DNA from: Bacillus sp. NTK034
GTDB taxonomy: Bacteria; Bacillota; Bacilli; Bacillales; Cytobacillaceae
Length of the DNA: 58,533 nucleotides
Direction of reading: 5' to 3'
NCBI RefSeq assembly: GCF_017303275.1
Contig: NZ_JAFKOJ010000017.1
Span: forward strand, 1-58,533
A program made the translations under genes and the position numbers. This document shows positions 24,449-33,376 of the stretch, one piece after another (the first letter of the stretch is position 1; the number at the start of each line of letters is the position of its first letter). The notes beneath the pieces are model-generated. The model was not told where the DNA came from. It did not search any database and saw nothing but the letters and a program-made list of their open reading frames with translations.

Positions 24449-25903
24449 TTAATAACCTTTGGCTTTTGCCTCATTCCAGAATTCATCGAGCTGTTCAAGC
24501 GTAAAGTCTTCAAATTTTCTGCCGCTCATTATTACCCGTCCTTCCACATATGTAAAACGTCGGATGAATTTTTCATTGGTTTTTCTCGCAGCTTCTTCGG
24601 CATCAATTTTATAGAAACGTGAAATATTCACAAGCGCAAACAGGATATCGCCAAATTCCGACTCCATTTCAGAGCTGAATTTTACCGCTTCCTTCTCGAA
24701 TTCGGCAATCTCTTCTTTTACCTTCTCCCAGGCAGGCTCGACTTCCTTCCAGTCAAAGCCGACTTTTGCTGCTTTTTTCTGAATTTCAGCAGCTCTCATT
24801 AAGTTCGGGAATGATTTCGGGATAGAATCCATCATGGATTCCTGCTTTTCACCCTTTTCTTCCTGCTTAATGCTCTGCCAATTCTTCAGCACATCCTCTT
24901 CATCTTCAGCCTCGACATCACCAAAGACATGAGGGTGGCGGCGGACCATTTTTTCAGAAAGGCCCTCAATTACATCATCGATGGTAAAATAGCCATCATC
25001 CTCGCCAATCTGTGCATGAAGCATCACCTGGAGAAGGACATCTCCCAATTCTTCTGTCATATGCCCGCTATCTTCATTTTCAATTGCTTCAATCAGCTCA
25101 TAGGCTTCTTCAATTAAATATTTCTTCAATGATTCATGGGTTTGCTTCTTATCCCATGGGCAGCCATTTGGCCCCCGCAGTTCTGCAATAATGCTCCGCA
25201 GTTTTGAAAAATCTTTATAGAGAACTGCATCATCTTTCACAGGAGGCACATATACAGAAGTTAAGTTATTCAGCTCCATATTATGATCCAGTTCATGCAG
25301 CTGCACTTGTTTAATAACCTCATCCTTGCTGCCGGCTGCTGTTACAATATAAACCTCGTAATCGTAAGGCAGTTTTTCCATCAGTGTCAGCTTGACGTCG
25401 CTCGCAGCAAACTGATCATAAACCTGTCCAATGATGACGTGGTGGGTCACCTGGATCTCATCTCTGTTTAAATCGGTTCCATCCAGAAGCTGAAATCCTT
25501 CGATCGGATCAATTTTCAAAGCCTGAAATAAAGGATCAAGGAAGCTTTGTCCTCCTTCAATCATAATCTCAATGCCTTTTTGCGGGGCACGCTCTATGAG
25601 AAGCTGCACCGTACGTTCCGCAACAAGCGGATGGCCTGGAACTCCATAAGTAACCTCTTTGGCAATGGCTTCTTCCAGGAGAAACTCACAAATTTCCTCA
25701 TACACTTCTTCAAATTGCTCATGCTTTTCGTAGATATGATCAAAAGACTGATAAGTCAGCCCTTCTTGTTCGAGATCGCGCAGAACCGGATGCTCCTTTG
25801 TCCGCAGGTATAAGACCTTTGCCTGTTTAATTTTTCGATATACACCAAAAGGAAGCTGATCCAAGTCTCCTGCTCCAAGCCCGAGAATGGTTATTTTTTT
25901 CAT
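24449..25903 (-). CDS. yabN: YabN: tetrapyrrole methylase-like domain fused to MazG pyrophosphohydrolase
   Basis: 484 residues: residues ~1-220 form a SAM-dependent tetrapyrrole (corrin/porphyrin) methylase-type domain (ITILGLGAGDLDQLPFG, YGVPGHPLVAE). The rest is a tandem MazG domain (LRGPNGCPWDKKQTHESLK, EEAYELIEAIE, EELGDVLLQVMLH). It hydrolyses NTPs, probably as a house-cleaning enzyme; the methylase substrate is unknown. The ATG at 25903 is preceded by AGGAGATGA; the upstream in-frame ATG overlaps that site. Confidence 0.93.
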   Translation of the reverse strand: MKKITILGLGAGDLDQLPFGVYRKIKQAKVLYLRTKEHPVLRDLEQEGLTYQSFDHIYEKHEQFEEVYEEICEFLLEEAIAKEVTYGVPGHPLVAERTVQLLIERAPQKGIEIMIEGGQSFLDPLFQALKIDPIEGFQLLDGTDLNRDEIQVTHHVIIGQVYDQFAASDVKLTLMEKLPYDYEVYIVTAAGSKDEVIKQVQLHELDHNMELNNLTSVYVPPVKDDAVLYKDFSKLRSIIAELRGPNGCPWDKKQTHESLKKYLIEEAYELIEAIENEDSGHMTEELGDVLLQVMLHAQIGEDDGYFTIDDVIEGLSEKMVRRHPHVFGDVEAEDEEDVLKNWQSIKQEEKGEKQESMMDSIPKSFPNLMRAAEIQKKAAKVGFDWKEVEPAWEKVKEEIAEFEKEAVKFSSEMESEFGDILFALVNISRFYKIDAEEAARKTNEKFIRRFTYVEGRVIMSGRKFEDFTLEQLDEFWNEAKAKGY

Positions 25904-25911
25904 AAAGTGAT

Positions 25912-27519
25912 TCATCTCCTAGTCTTTTTGGGAAGCAAGAACATGAGTTTGCTTCCAAGCGGAAGCAGAGCAAGCTCTTCCTCTTTAAAAGTATTGCCTT
26001 TAAACACGATATACAAATACGTAAAGCCTCCCAGCGCTACGCCGCTTAATGCCTGGAATCCGGCAAACATTCTGCCCGGTTCAGATATTGGCAGCATGGC
26101 TGTGGCCTGAAGGTACAGCTGCAAAACAATCGACATCATTAAAACAGCAAAACCGGCCACCACTAAAAAGCGAAGAGAAAGCAATGATATTTTCAAATAT
26201 ACCCGCAGCTTTACGATAAGAAGAATTAAGACGGCAGCAAGTGCCAGGCATGATGCGGCCGCTGCGCCAGCTGTGCCGTAATTAGGCACCAATAGGATGT
26301 TCAGGCTAAGTTTTGCCGCAAATCCCATCAGAATGGCCGCTGCCGGAAAAAAGATAAATCCCAGTCCTTGCAGGATTCCTGTGATTGTGATGATCAGGCT
26401 GCTCAGCAATATCAGCAGACTAAGAATCGCCAGGACATCTGATCCTGATGGGTTTTCGAACAGCATAATATTTGCAGGCCTTATGATATTCCAGAGGCCC
26501 ACCGTTGCTGCAGCCCCAACGAGAATGCCGATTTGAAGGGCAAGTCTGATTTTATTATGAAGGAATGCAGGCTGATTTCTCATTTTTTCTTTGGAAATGA
26601 GCGGCACCAGCGACAGGGACATGGATGTTGCCACAACAATGCCCAGCTGAACAATCGGCTGACCGCGGTCATACACACCTTTCAGCGCTTTCGCTTCCTC
26701 CCCTTCAATTCCGGATGTTAATAAAAGCGAGTATAAATTGAACGAATCTGCCAGCTGAATAAAAATAAGCACGAGGCTGCTGATGCAGATGGCAAATCCC
26801 TGTATGATAATTGTTTTGGCCAGCTTGCCGCTTTTTTTAAAATCGATGGCAATGGCGGACGGCAGGTTTTTTCTTTCTTTTATATAAAAGAAGGTGATTA
26901 AAATCAGGATGGCAATAAGTCCGCCGGTTATGGCCCCAAAAAGGGCCCCGCCCCCCACCATGTATAAAGAATTTCCACCCTTAACAAGCAAATATGCGGC
27001 CATCAGGATGGTAATGACTCTGACAAGCTGTTCACCCACCTGGGAAACTGCGGTCGGAACCATGTCTCCTTTGCCTTGAAAATAGCCCCGGAAAAGGGAC
27101 AGAATAGGAAAAAGAAGAAACATGGCCGCCACCACTCTGAGTAAAATCGCCAGCTGCGGATCGCCCATCCTGACAGCAAGCCAGTCCGAACCCCAATACA
27201 GAATGGAGAACCCGATAAAACCTATTATGGACAGTACAAAAGCAGAAACGGCAAATAAGTTCTGAACATCCTTCTCTTTCTTTAGAGCGGCATGCTCGGC
27301 ATAAAGCTTTGAAATAATGACAGGAAATCCATATGTAGATAACACGATAATAATTCCATAGAACGGATAGACCTGCTGATATATATAAAAACCTACATCC
27401 CCGACAATATTTTGAAAGGGGACCCGGTAAACAGCACTTAAAATTTTGGTAATCAGGGCAGCGATCGTCAGAATAAACGCACCTCTAAACAAATCGCCAG
27501 ATGTCTGAACGGGCTTCAA
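25912..27519 (-). CDS. yabM: MOP-superfamily polysaccharide flippase YabM
   Basis: 535-residue integral membrane protein with about 14 hydrophobic helices, SpoVB/MurJ-like (FRGAFILTIAALITKILSAVYRVP..., NIVGDVGFYIYQQ). A likely lipid-linked saccharide flippase at the cytoplasmic membrane; substrate unknown. The frame opens at a TTG overlapping the ribosome binding site; the TTG at 27519 sits after AAGGAGATGG and gives MKPVQTSGDLFRG. Upstream lies the phased array C instead of a conventional leader. Confidence 0.9.
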   Translation of the reverse strand: MKPVQTSGDLFRGAFILTIAALITKILSAVYRVPFQNIVGDVGFYIYQQVYPFYGIIIVLSTYGFPVIISKLYAEHAALKKEKDVQNLFAVSAFVLSIIGFIGFSILYWGSDWLAVRMGDPQLAILLRVVAAMFLLFPILSLFRGYFQGKGDMVPTAVSQVGEQLVRVITILMAAYLLVKGGNSLYMVGGGALFGAITGGLIAILILITFFYIKERKNLPSAIAIDFKKSGKLAKTIIIQGFAICISSLVLIFIQLADSFNLYSLLLTSGIEGEEAKALKGVYDRGQPIVQLGIVVATSMSLSLVPLISKEKMRNQPAFLHNKIRLALQIGILVGAAATVGLWNIIRPANIMLFENPSGSDVLAILSLLILLSSLIITITGILQGLGFIFFPAAAILMGFAAKLSLNILLVPNYGTAGAAAASCLALAAVLILLIVKLRVYLKISLLSLRFLVVAGFAVLMMSIVLQLYLQATAMLPISEPGRMFAGFQALSGVALGGFTYLYIVFKGNTFKEEELALLPLGSKLMFLLPKKTRR

Positions 27520-27570
27520 TTGCCCATCTCCTTCCAATTGAATTCGAAAGTATTATAGCATATTGAAGCT

Positions 27571-27988
27571 TTATGCGCGGGAACGCTTGGGTTGGATGCG
27601 GATAATTTTGATTGTGCACGGATTTAACGGGATTGCGCACGTTGTTTTTTGGGTACACGCTGCTTTCGTGTTTTTACGCGGGAATATCCTTCGATTGTGT
27701 GCGCTCATTAACCATTTGCGCTGGAAATCTTTGTTTTCGCACGTTATATTTTCTTTTACGAGCGGGTCGGGGTTTTGCGCGCGGATATCCTTGGGTTGAG
27801 TGCTCACTAACCTTGCGCGCGTTAAATTTTTGTTTACTCGCCAGTCCGGGACTTTTGTGCGCGAATTTCCTTCAATTGCGGGCGCTCTCTTACTTTGTGC
27901 GCGGAATTCCTTGGTTTACGCGCGCTCCTTTTACGATTACGCGCTGATTCGAGACTTTGACGCGCACTTCAACCCAGTTTACGCGCGG
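27571..27988. repeat. phased word array C (TTACGCGC type, about 20 units of ~21 bp)
   Basis: A GCGC-centred word (TACGCGC, TGCGCGG, TGTGCGC, GACGCGC) recurs throughout this gap. Intervals at the right end are exactly 21 bp (27917, 27938, 27959, 27980), and 27835-27856-27877 likewise; others run 17-25. Units often continue with GAATTTCCTT...GCGCTC. Several frames are open across it on both strands, but none resembles a protein or has a ribosome binding site. It fills the gap between the spoVT terminator and yabM. Confidence 0.75.
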
Positions 27989-28005
27989 TACCTCCTACCC
28001 CAAAG

Positions 28006-28028
28006 AAAAAAGGCAGCATTCCGCTACC
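28006..28028 (-). terminator. terminator of spoVT
   Basis: GGTAGC/GCTGCC 6-bp stem with GGAAT loop (minus strand) followed by TTTTTT, 22 bases after the spoVT stop. Confidence 0.75.
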
Positions 28029-28049
28029 CCTTTCATTAAGTATCCATTT

Positions 28050-28586
28050 TTATGATTCCATTTGTCTGGCCAAGAAGCCTGCTGCAGTTTCAACTGCCTT
28101 TTGTTCTACGTCGCCAAGTGAATCTTCTTTTGCAAAAATGATAACTGCTCCAATTGGGTCGCCGTTTGCAATGATTGGGCCAATTGTATAAGCGGAGGAA
28201 GATTCTGTGTTCCCGTCAACAAGCGAGATGTCGCCTGACTGGTTAACCAGGACTGAACTGCGCTCTTCCATTGTTTTTTCAACAAGATCGCTTATGTTTT
28301 TGTTTAAGTAATCCTTTTTAGAACCTCCTGCAACAGCAATGTAAGTATCTCTGTCACAGATTAACACTGGATTTCCCAGGCTGTCATATAATGCTTCTGC
28401 ATATTCTTTTGCAAAATCGCTCAGTTCACTGATTGGTGAATATTTCTTTAAGATGACTTCTCCATCACGATCTACGAAAATCTCCAGCGGGTCCCCCTCA
28501 CGAATACGCAGTGTTCTGCGGATTTCTTTAGGAATGACTACACGACCCAAATCATCGATTCGACGAACTATACCTGTTGCTTTCAT
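28050..28586 (-). CDS. spoVT: stage V sporulation protein T
   Basis: Forespore transcription regulator that tunes sigma-G genes. 178 residues: N-terminal AbrB-type swapped-hairpin domain (MKATGIVRRIDDLGRVVIPKEIRRTL) and C-terminal GAF domain (VLICDRDTYIAVAGGSKKDYL...). The open frame extends upstream into repeat R7; the ATG at 28586 gives the exact B. subtilis length and has GTGAGGC nine bases before it. Paralogue of abrB at 50.1 kb. Confidence 0.97.
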   Translation of the reverse strand: MKATGIVRRIDDLGRVVIPKEIRRTLRIREGDPLEIFVDRDGEVILKKYSPISELSDFAKEYAEALYDSLGNPVLICDRDTYIAVAGGSKKDYLNKNISDLVEKTMEERSSVLVNQSGDISLVDGNTESSSAYTIGPIIANGDPIGAVIIFAKEDSLGDVEQKAVETAAGFLARQMES

Positions 28587-28620
28587 CCAACGTTGCCTCA
28601 CTTTCATCTGATGATTTAAT

Positions 28621-28740
28621 AGAAAAGCGGAAGCGCCTTGCTCAGTCCTGGCAAGCATAAGACCAATCACACAGGAAGATCCCGATTTCTGGAGTGATTT
28701 GTCTTATGGCTCGAAGGGCTAAGCGCTGGAGCTAGACAAC
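28621..28740 (+). repeat. palindromic repeat element R7, full length
   Basis: AGAAAAGCGGAAGCGCC ... AAGCGCTGGAGCTAGACAAC. Inner arms are GCATAAGAC/GTCTTATGGC and AATCAC/GTGATT, differing from other copies but still pairing. It lies about 35 bp 5' of spoVT. The rest of the mfd-spoVT gap (28741-29001) holds an open frame on the minus strand that ends inside the repeat, with no recognisable product. Confidence 0.8.
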
Positions 28741-29001
28741 TCTTTCTCCAGCACAGCACTTACTCTTTCCTCTTTTGGCTATGATCCATAATTGGGAGAA
28801 AATGAATGCATCGCCATGTTTGAACTTAGTATCTTTCATATGGAAAGTTATATACGTGCACAAAAACTTTTTCTCATAGATGTTATTCATTCCAAAAACG
28901 GATAAACATTCCAAATGATCCTTCAACTTAAAATTACCCTCGTCAGAAAGAGATAAACATTTCTATTGTTTCATTTTATTGACAGTGGTGTTTCCATAAA
29001 T

Positions 29002-32000
29002 TTACGCAGTTGGATGTTCCTGCTCCTTTTTCGCTTCCTGCATTCCTTTGATCACTTCGTATGCAATGTTGAGCCATTCATTTGTTTTGACGCCTTTAAT
29101 ATGGAGGACAGCTTTCAGTTTCTTTCCTTCCATGCCCAGGCCGATCATTCTGCCGTATTTGCTTGTGATCTGGAAAATCTTCTGGCCATCTATATGCTCG
29201 CTGGCCTTTTCTGATAAAAGAATCAGTACTTCCTGTTTGGATTGTTTAACTGTCTCGACTCCGGCAAATTCACCGTAGGCCTTCATTTCGGCAATCTGGA
29301 ATAAATAACCCACCTCATCCGGATACTCGCCAAAACGGTCGATCATCTCATCCTGGAGCTCTTCCACATCTTCAAGCGAAGAAATGCCGCGGAAGCGCTT
29401 ATACATTTCTATTTTCTGATGGCCATCAGACAGGTAGAAATCAGGAATATAAGCATCAACATCCAGGTCAATCTCAATTTTAGCCTGTTTTGCCTCGACG
29501 CCATCGAGCTTATCTTTCCGTTCTTCAATCGCTTCTTTAAGCATTTGCGAATACAGATCAAAACCGACAGAGTCGATGAATCCATGCTGTTCGGCTCCAA
29601 GCAGATTGCCGGCGCCTCTGATTGATAAATCCCGCATGGCAATTTTGAAACCTGAACCGAGCTCTGTAAATTCCTTTATGGCCTGAAGCCGCTTTTCAGC
29701 TACTTCTGTTAATACTTTATCTTTTCGATATGTGAAATACGCGTAGGCAACCCGGTTGGAACGGCCAACCCGGCCCCTAAGCTGATAAAGCTGGGACAGA
29801 CCCATTTTGTCTGCATCATGGACAATCAGCGTGTTGACATTTGGAATATCTACGCCTGTTTCAATGATCGTTGTGCTGACGAGAACATCGGACTCGCCTT
29901 CCAGGAAGCTTAACATAACAGATTCTAACTCATTTTCCGTCATTTTCCCATGGGCATATGTTACCCTTGCATCTGGAACCAGCATGGATATTTCCTCGGC
30001 TTTTCGTTCTATATCCTCCACCCTGTTATATAGAAAATAGACCTGTCCATCCCTCGCCAGTTCCCTTTCAATTGCTTCACGAACCAATGCACCATTATAC
30101 TCCATCACATACGTCTGGACCGGGAATCGGTTCTCAGGCGGTGTTTCTATGACCGATAGGTCCCTGACGCCAAGCATTGACATATGAAGGGTTCTAGGGA
30201 TTGGCGTTGCTGTCAGTGTAAGGACATCCACATTGGTCTTAAGCTGCTTGATCTTTTCTTTATGTGTCACACCAAAGCGCTGCTCCTCATCAATAATGAG
30301 CAGGCCTAAATCTCTATACTGAATATCCTTTGATAAAATCCGGTGTGTGCCGACAACTACGTCAATAGTCCCTGCCTTTAAGCCTTTAAGGGTTTCGGTC
30401 TGCTGCTTTTTTGTTCTAAATCGGCTTAAAAGCCCAATTTCAATCGGGTAATCCTGGAATCGTTCTCTCATTGTTTCATAGTGCTGCTGAGCCAAAATGG
30501 TCGTCGGAACGAGGATGGCAACCTGCTTTCCATCCGCAATCGCCTTAAAGGCAGCACGGATAGCCACTTCTGTTTTCCCATAGCCCACATCTCCGCATAA
30601 TAAGCGGTCCATCGGGCGCTCCCTCTCCATATCTATTTTAATTTCATGGATGGAGCGGATCTGGTCCTCTGTTTCCTGGTAAGGGAAGGCCGCTTCAAAC
30701 TCCCTTTGCATATCCCCATCCGGACTGAAGGCATAGCCTTTTGATGCCTCACGCTCTGCATATAGCTTGATCAGATCATCCGCAATATCCTGAACAGAGG
30801 ATTGAACCTTCTTCTTAACCCGCTTCCAATCGTTTCCGCCCAGCTTATATATTTTTGGCTCTTTTGCTTCAGAGCCGACATACTTCTGGACAAGATCAAT
30901 CTGTTCCACTGGCACATACAGTTTGTCGCTGCCCTGGTAGCGGATATGCAGATAATCTTTGTGGACCCCGTTAATCTCCAGAGTTTCAATCCCCAAATAT
31001 TTTCCGATCCCGTGATTAACATGAACGACATAATCTCCAACCTTCAGTTCGGAATAGCTTTTAATTCTTTCTGCATTCGAAAGCTTTTGCCTGCGTGCTT
31101 TCTTTTTTGTGCGTTTGTTAAAAAGCTCTTCTTCGGTAATAACAGCCAGCTTTTGGCTTGGAAGCTCAAAGCCGGTCTGCAGACTGCCCTCTGTAATTTG
31201 GATTTTCCCTGTTAAAATCGGGTCATCCTCACTCACAAATGCCGCTTCTATCTCATAATCCTCAAGCACTCTTTGCAGCTTTTTGATCCTCTCTTGGTCT
31301 GGACCCAGGAATACGACCGAATATCTGCCCTTTTTCCATCTGTCCAGCTCGCTTTTCAGCACATGCATCTGTCCATGGAAATTCTGCATCTGTTTGCAGG
31401 TGACGTTAATGATGTTTTGCGGATTTGTATTCGGTACATGTCTCAGGAACAGTGACATATACGTAATCGGATGCTTTGAACGGTGCAGAAACTCTTTTAG
31501 GGTGTGGGAAACCTTCACATCATGAATAATCTGGCCTTCACCTAAAAGACTTGTATACCATTCGGCCTCTTCCTTATCAAGGGAGTCGTTCATTTCCTGC
31601 ACACGGCTGATTTCGTCAATGAAAATTAAGCCATTGACGGGGAGATAGTCTACTAAACTACTTCCTTCCTCAAAGGCAAACGATAGGTATTTGAAAAGCT
31701 GTTCAGGCTTGTTCCCCATTCGCAGCTGTTCTAATTCATAGCCAACATTTTGGGCCAGCTGTGTTTTCGCTTTATCGTCTTTCAGTTTTTTCAGGCTTGA
31801 TCCCAAACCCTTTTCCAGTTTTTCAATTATTGTCTGGTAGTGCTCTGAATCAAGAGGGATTTCGGTTGCAGGCCCAATCGAAAACTCGTTTAATTTTTCT
31901 TTTGACCTTTGGTCCTCCAAAGAAAAAGTCCGGATTGAATCAACTTCTGTATCAAATAACTCAATCCTGACTGGATCAGCCTCAGTCAGTGGATAGATAT

Positions 32001-32541
32001 CAATAATTCCGCCCCTGACACTGAATTCTCCCGGGGAAGAAACCATTTCCGAACGGACATAGCCCATCCGGACAAAGTTCTTTAATTGTTCCTCTGTCAG
32101 TTCATCGCCAATTTTTAAAGAAAGCTGGTATTTCTGCCAGTGGCCTGGAGGCGGGAGAATCTTTCTTAACCCGGCCATCGGGACGATCATGATTCCTGTC
32201 TTATGTTTGCTCCAATAATTTAAAGCCTCAATCCGCTGGGCTTTTAACTCCGGGCTGGCAATCCCCATTTCCGCTGCAATTAACTCATTTGCAGGATACA
32301 AAAAAACTTCCGATTCTCCTGCAAGATTGACGATATCATCATATAGCTTCTGTGCCTGCAGAAGGTTGTGTGTTACAACCAGCATCGGCCTTCCCGAATG
32401 CTCATATATCGAAGACAAAAACAGGGTGCGTGCCGATCCTGATAATCCGGCAAGCATCTGCTCCCTTAGTCCTTCCTCTATTCCAGACAAGATGGAACTT
32501 ACATCATCCTGCCGGCTAATAATCTCTTTAAGACCTAACAT
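29002..32541 (-). CDS. mfd: transcription-repair coupling factor Mfd
   Basis: Removes stalled RNA polymerase and recruits UvrA. 1179 residues: UvrB-homology region at the N-terminus, RNA-polymerase-interacting domain around 500-560 (VGDYVVHVNHGIGKYLG), RecG-like translocase with GDVGYGKTEVA and DEEQRFG, TRCF C-terminal domain. The frame extends into repeat R8; the ATG at 32541 has GGAGGGG before it and gives MLGLKEIISRQDD, with the family length (about 1177). Confidence 0.98.
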   Translation of the reverse strand: MLGLKEIISRQDDVSSILSGIEEGLREQMLAGLSGSARTLFLSSIYEHSGRPMLVVTHNLLQAQKLYDDIVNLAGESEVFLYPANELIAAEMGIASPELKAQRIEALNYWSKHKTGIMIVPMAGLRKILPPPGHWQKYQLSLKIGDELTEEQLKNFVRMGYVRSEMVSSPGEFSVRGGIIDIYPLTEADPVRIELFDTEVDSIRTFSLEDQRSKEKLNEFSIGPATEIPLDSEHYQTIIEKLEKGLGSSLKKLKDDKAKTQLAQNVGYELEQLRMGNKPEQLFKYLSFAFEEGSSLVDYLPVNGLIFIDEISRVQEMNDSLDKEEAEWYTSLLGEGQIIHDVKVSHTLKEFLHRSKHPITYMSLFLRHVPNTNPQNIINVTCKQMQNFHGQMHVLKSELDRWKKGRYSVVFLGPDQERIKKLQRVLEDYEIEAAFVSEDDPILTGKIQITEGSLQTGFELPSQKLAVITEEELFNKRTKKKARRQKLSNAERIKSYSELKVGDYVVHVNHGIGKYLGIETLEINGVHKDYLHIRYQGSDKLYVPVEQIDLVQKYVGSEAKEPKIYKLGGNDWKRVKKKVQSSVQDIADDLIKLYAEREASKGYAFSPDGDMQREFEAAFPYQETEDQIRSIHEIKIDMERERPMDRLLCGDVGYGKTEVAIRAAFKAIADGKQVAILVPTTILAQQHYETMRERFQDYPIEIGLLSRFRTKKQQTETLKGLKAGTIDVVVGTHRILSKDIQYRDLGLLIIDEEQRFGVTHKEKIKQLKTNVDVLTLTATPIPRTLHMSMLGVRDLSVIETPPENRFPVQTYVMEYNGALVREAIERELARDGQVYFLYNRVEDIERKAEEISMLVPDARVTYAHGKMTENELESVMLSFLEGESDVLVSTTIIETGVDIPNVNTLIVHDADKMGLSQLYQLRGRVGRSNRVAYAYFTYRKDKVLTEVAEKRLQAIKEFTELGSGFKIAMRDLSIRGAGNLLGAEQHGFIDSVGFDLYSQMLKEAIEERKDKLDGVEAKQAKIEIDLDVDAYIPDFYLSDGHQKIEMYKRFRGISSLEDVEELQDEMIDRFGEYPDEVGYLFQIAEMKAYGEFAGVETVKQSKQEVLILLSEKASEHIDGQKIFQITSKYGRMIGLGMEGKKLKAVLHIKGVKTNEWLNIAYEVIKGMQEAKKEQEHPTA

Positions 32542-32559
32542 GAAAGCCCCTCCTATAAC

Positions 32560-32682
32560 GAAAAGCGCAAGCGCCTCGATCACCCCCGACGAGCATAAGA
32601 CGAGCCTCTCAGAAAGGCGTTCTTTGCCTTTTTGGAGGATTGGCTTATGACCTCGAGGGGGTAGGCGCTGGAGCTAGACAGT
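32560..32682 (+). repeat. palindromic repeat element R8, full length
   Basis: Reference-like copy: GAAAAGCGCAAGCGCC ... CACCCCCGACGAGC ... GCCTCTCAGAAAGGCG-TTCTTT-GCCTTT ... GGCTTATGACC-TCGAGGGGGT ... GGCGCTGGAGCTAGACA. All arms pair. It lies 18 bp 5' of the mfd start. Confidence 0.88.
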
Positions 32683-32712
32683 TCTCAACGTTCAAAGTTT
32701 CCCTTTATCTTT

Positions 32713-32762
32713 TAATAGCGCAAGCGCCTCGACTCCTCAATGGTACTGGCGCTGGAGCTAAA
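32713..32762 (+). repeat. palindromic repeat element R9, minimal form
   Basis: ATAGCGCAAGCGCC ... GGCGCTGGAGCTAAATAG with about 16 bp between the arms; only the outer stem remains. The remaining sequence to the fin terminator (32763-32984) shows no gene; AGCGCACAGGGCGCT there is a small further dyad. Confidence 0.65.
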
Positions 32763-32984
32763 TAGGTTCAAAGTTACAAGGATTTTTATCTTAAAAAGCG
32801 CACAGGGCGCTCTGGCAGTTCAACCGCCAAAAAGCAGATGCCATTCCAGGCCCATCGAGCCAGATAACTGACAGTCTGCAAAATCATTTTAACTATTATT
32901 AATCTTACTAAATAAATTATGGATGCAACAAGAATCTATAGAACGGTTTCTATCAAAAACAATGATTGCCTCAAAGGAGAAATA

Positions 32985-33012
32985 GAAAAATGCTTTGGAT
33001 CGTCTCCAAAGC
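32985..33012 (-). terminator. terminator of fin
   Basis: GCTTTGGA (32992-32999) and TCCAAAGC (33005-33012), perfect 8-bp stem followed on the minus strand by ATTTTTCT. Confidence 0.85.
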
Positions 33013-33015
33013 TTG

Positions 33016-33246
33016 TTAATGAATAATGAAGTCCTGCTGATGATAATCCGGATTGCGCTCCAGTGATTCCTGGCAATCCTCACAGATTGCTTTCACATGC
33101 ATATCTCCTGTTTGATCATAGGAGATCATTTCCTGGCGTTCCTGATCGTTGAGCTTATGGAAGCCAAGCTGCTCTGAATGAACAGAGCTGTTCTCTAAAG
33201 AACCAATCTTTGTTCCGCAATGACGGCAATGATAGTGGATAGCCAT
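33016..33246 (-). CDS. fin: anti-sigma-F factor Fin
   Basis: Small forespore protein that helps switch RNA polymerase from sigma-F to sigma-G. 76 residues with two CxxC zinc-binding pairs (CRHC at 6-9, CEDC further on). The ATG at 33246 gives MAIHYHCRHCG and the exact B. subtilis length, with GGGAGGG before it; the upstream frame is leader. A forespore-type promoter lies directly upstream. Confidence 0.95.
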   Translation of the reverse strand: MAIHYHCRHCGTKIGSLENSSVHSEQLGFHKLNDQERQEMISYDQTGDMHVKAICEDCQESLERNPDYHQQDFIIH

Positions 33247-33278
33247 GCCTGTCCCTCCCGTTAAACTGTCCATAATTC

Positions 33279-33309
33279 TAGTATGGACTTCGGGCAGGGA
33301 AATTATTCA
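33279..33309 (-). promoter_or_regulatory. forespore sigma-G/sigma-F promoter of fin
   Basis: On the minus strand TGAATA (33304-33309) and CATACTA (33279-33285) are separated by 18 bp, matching the sigma-G consensus. The sequence GCATGAATA also fits a sigma-F -35. Fin is known to be made under sigma-F and sigma-G in B. subtilis. Confidence 0.8.
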
Positions 33310-33376
33310 TGCATCCGGCAGCTGCCGGCAAAGTAGAGATACATTATTCTATGATAAGATTGATAAAATATGAAGA

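Noticed and set aside
27563..28039. Overlapping open frames on both strands in the spoVT-yabM gap
   Set aside because: They arise from the GC-word array lacking stops; no ribosome binding sites, no protein-like pattern, and mutually overlapping.
28732..28926. 64-codon minus-strand frame between mfd and spoVT
   Set aside because: Ends inside repeat R7, weak TTG start, no recognisable domain. It may be leader sequence; kept only as a note under R7.
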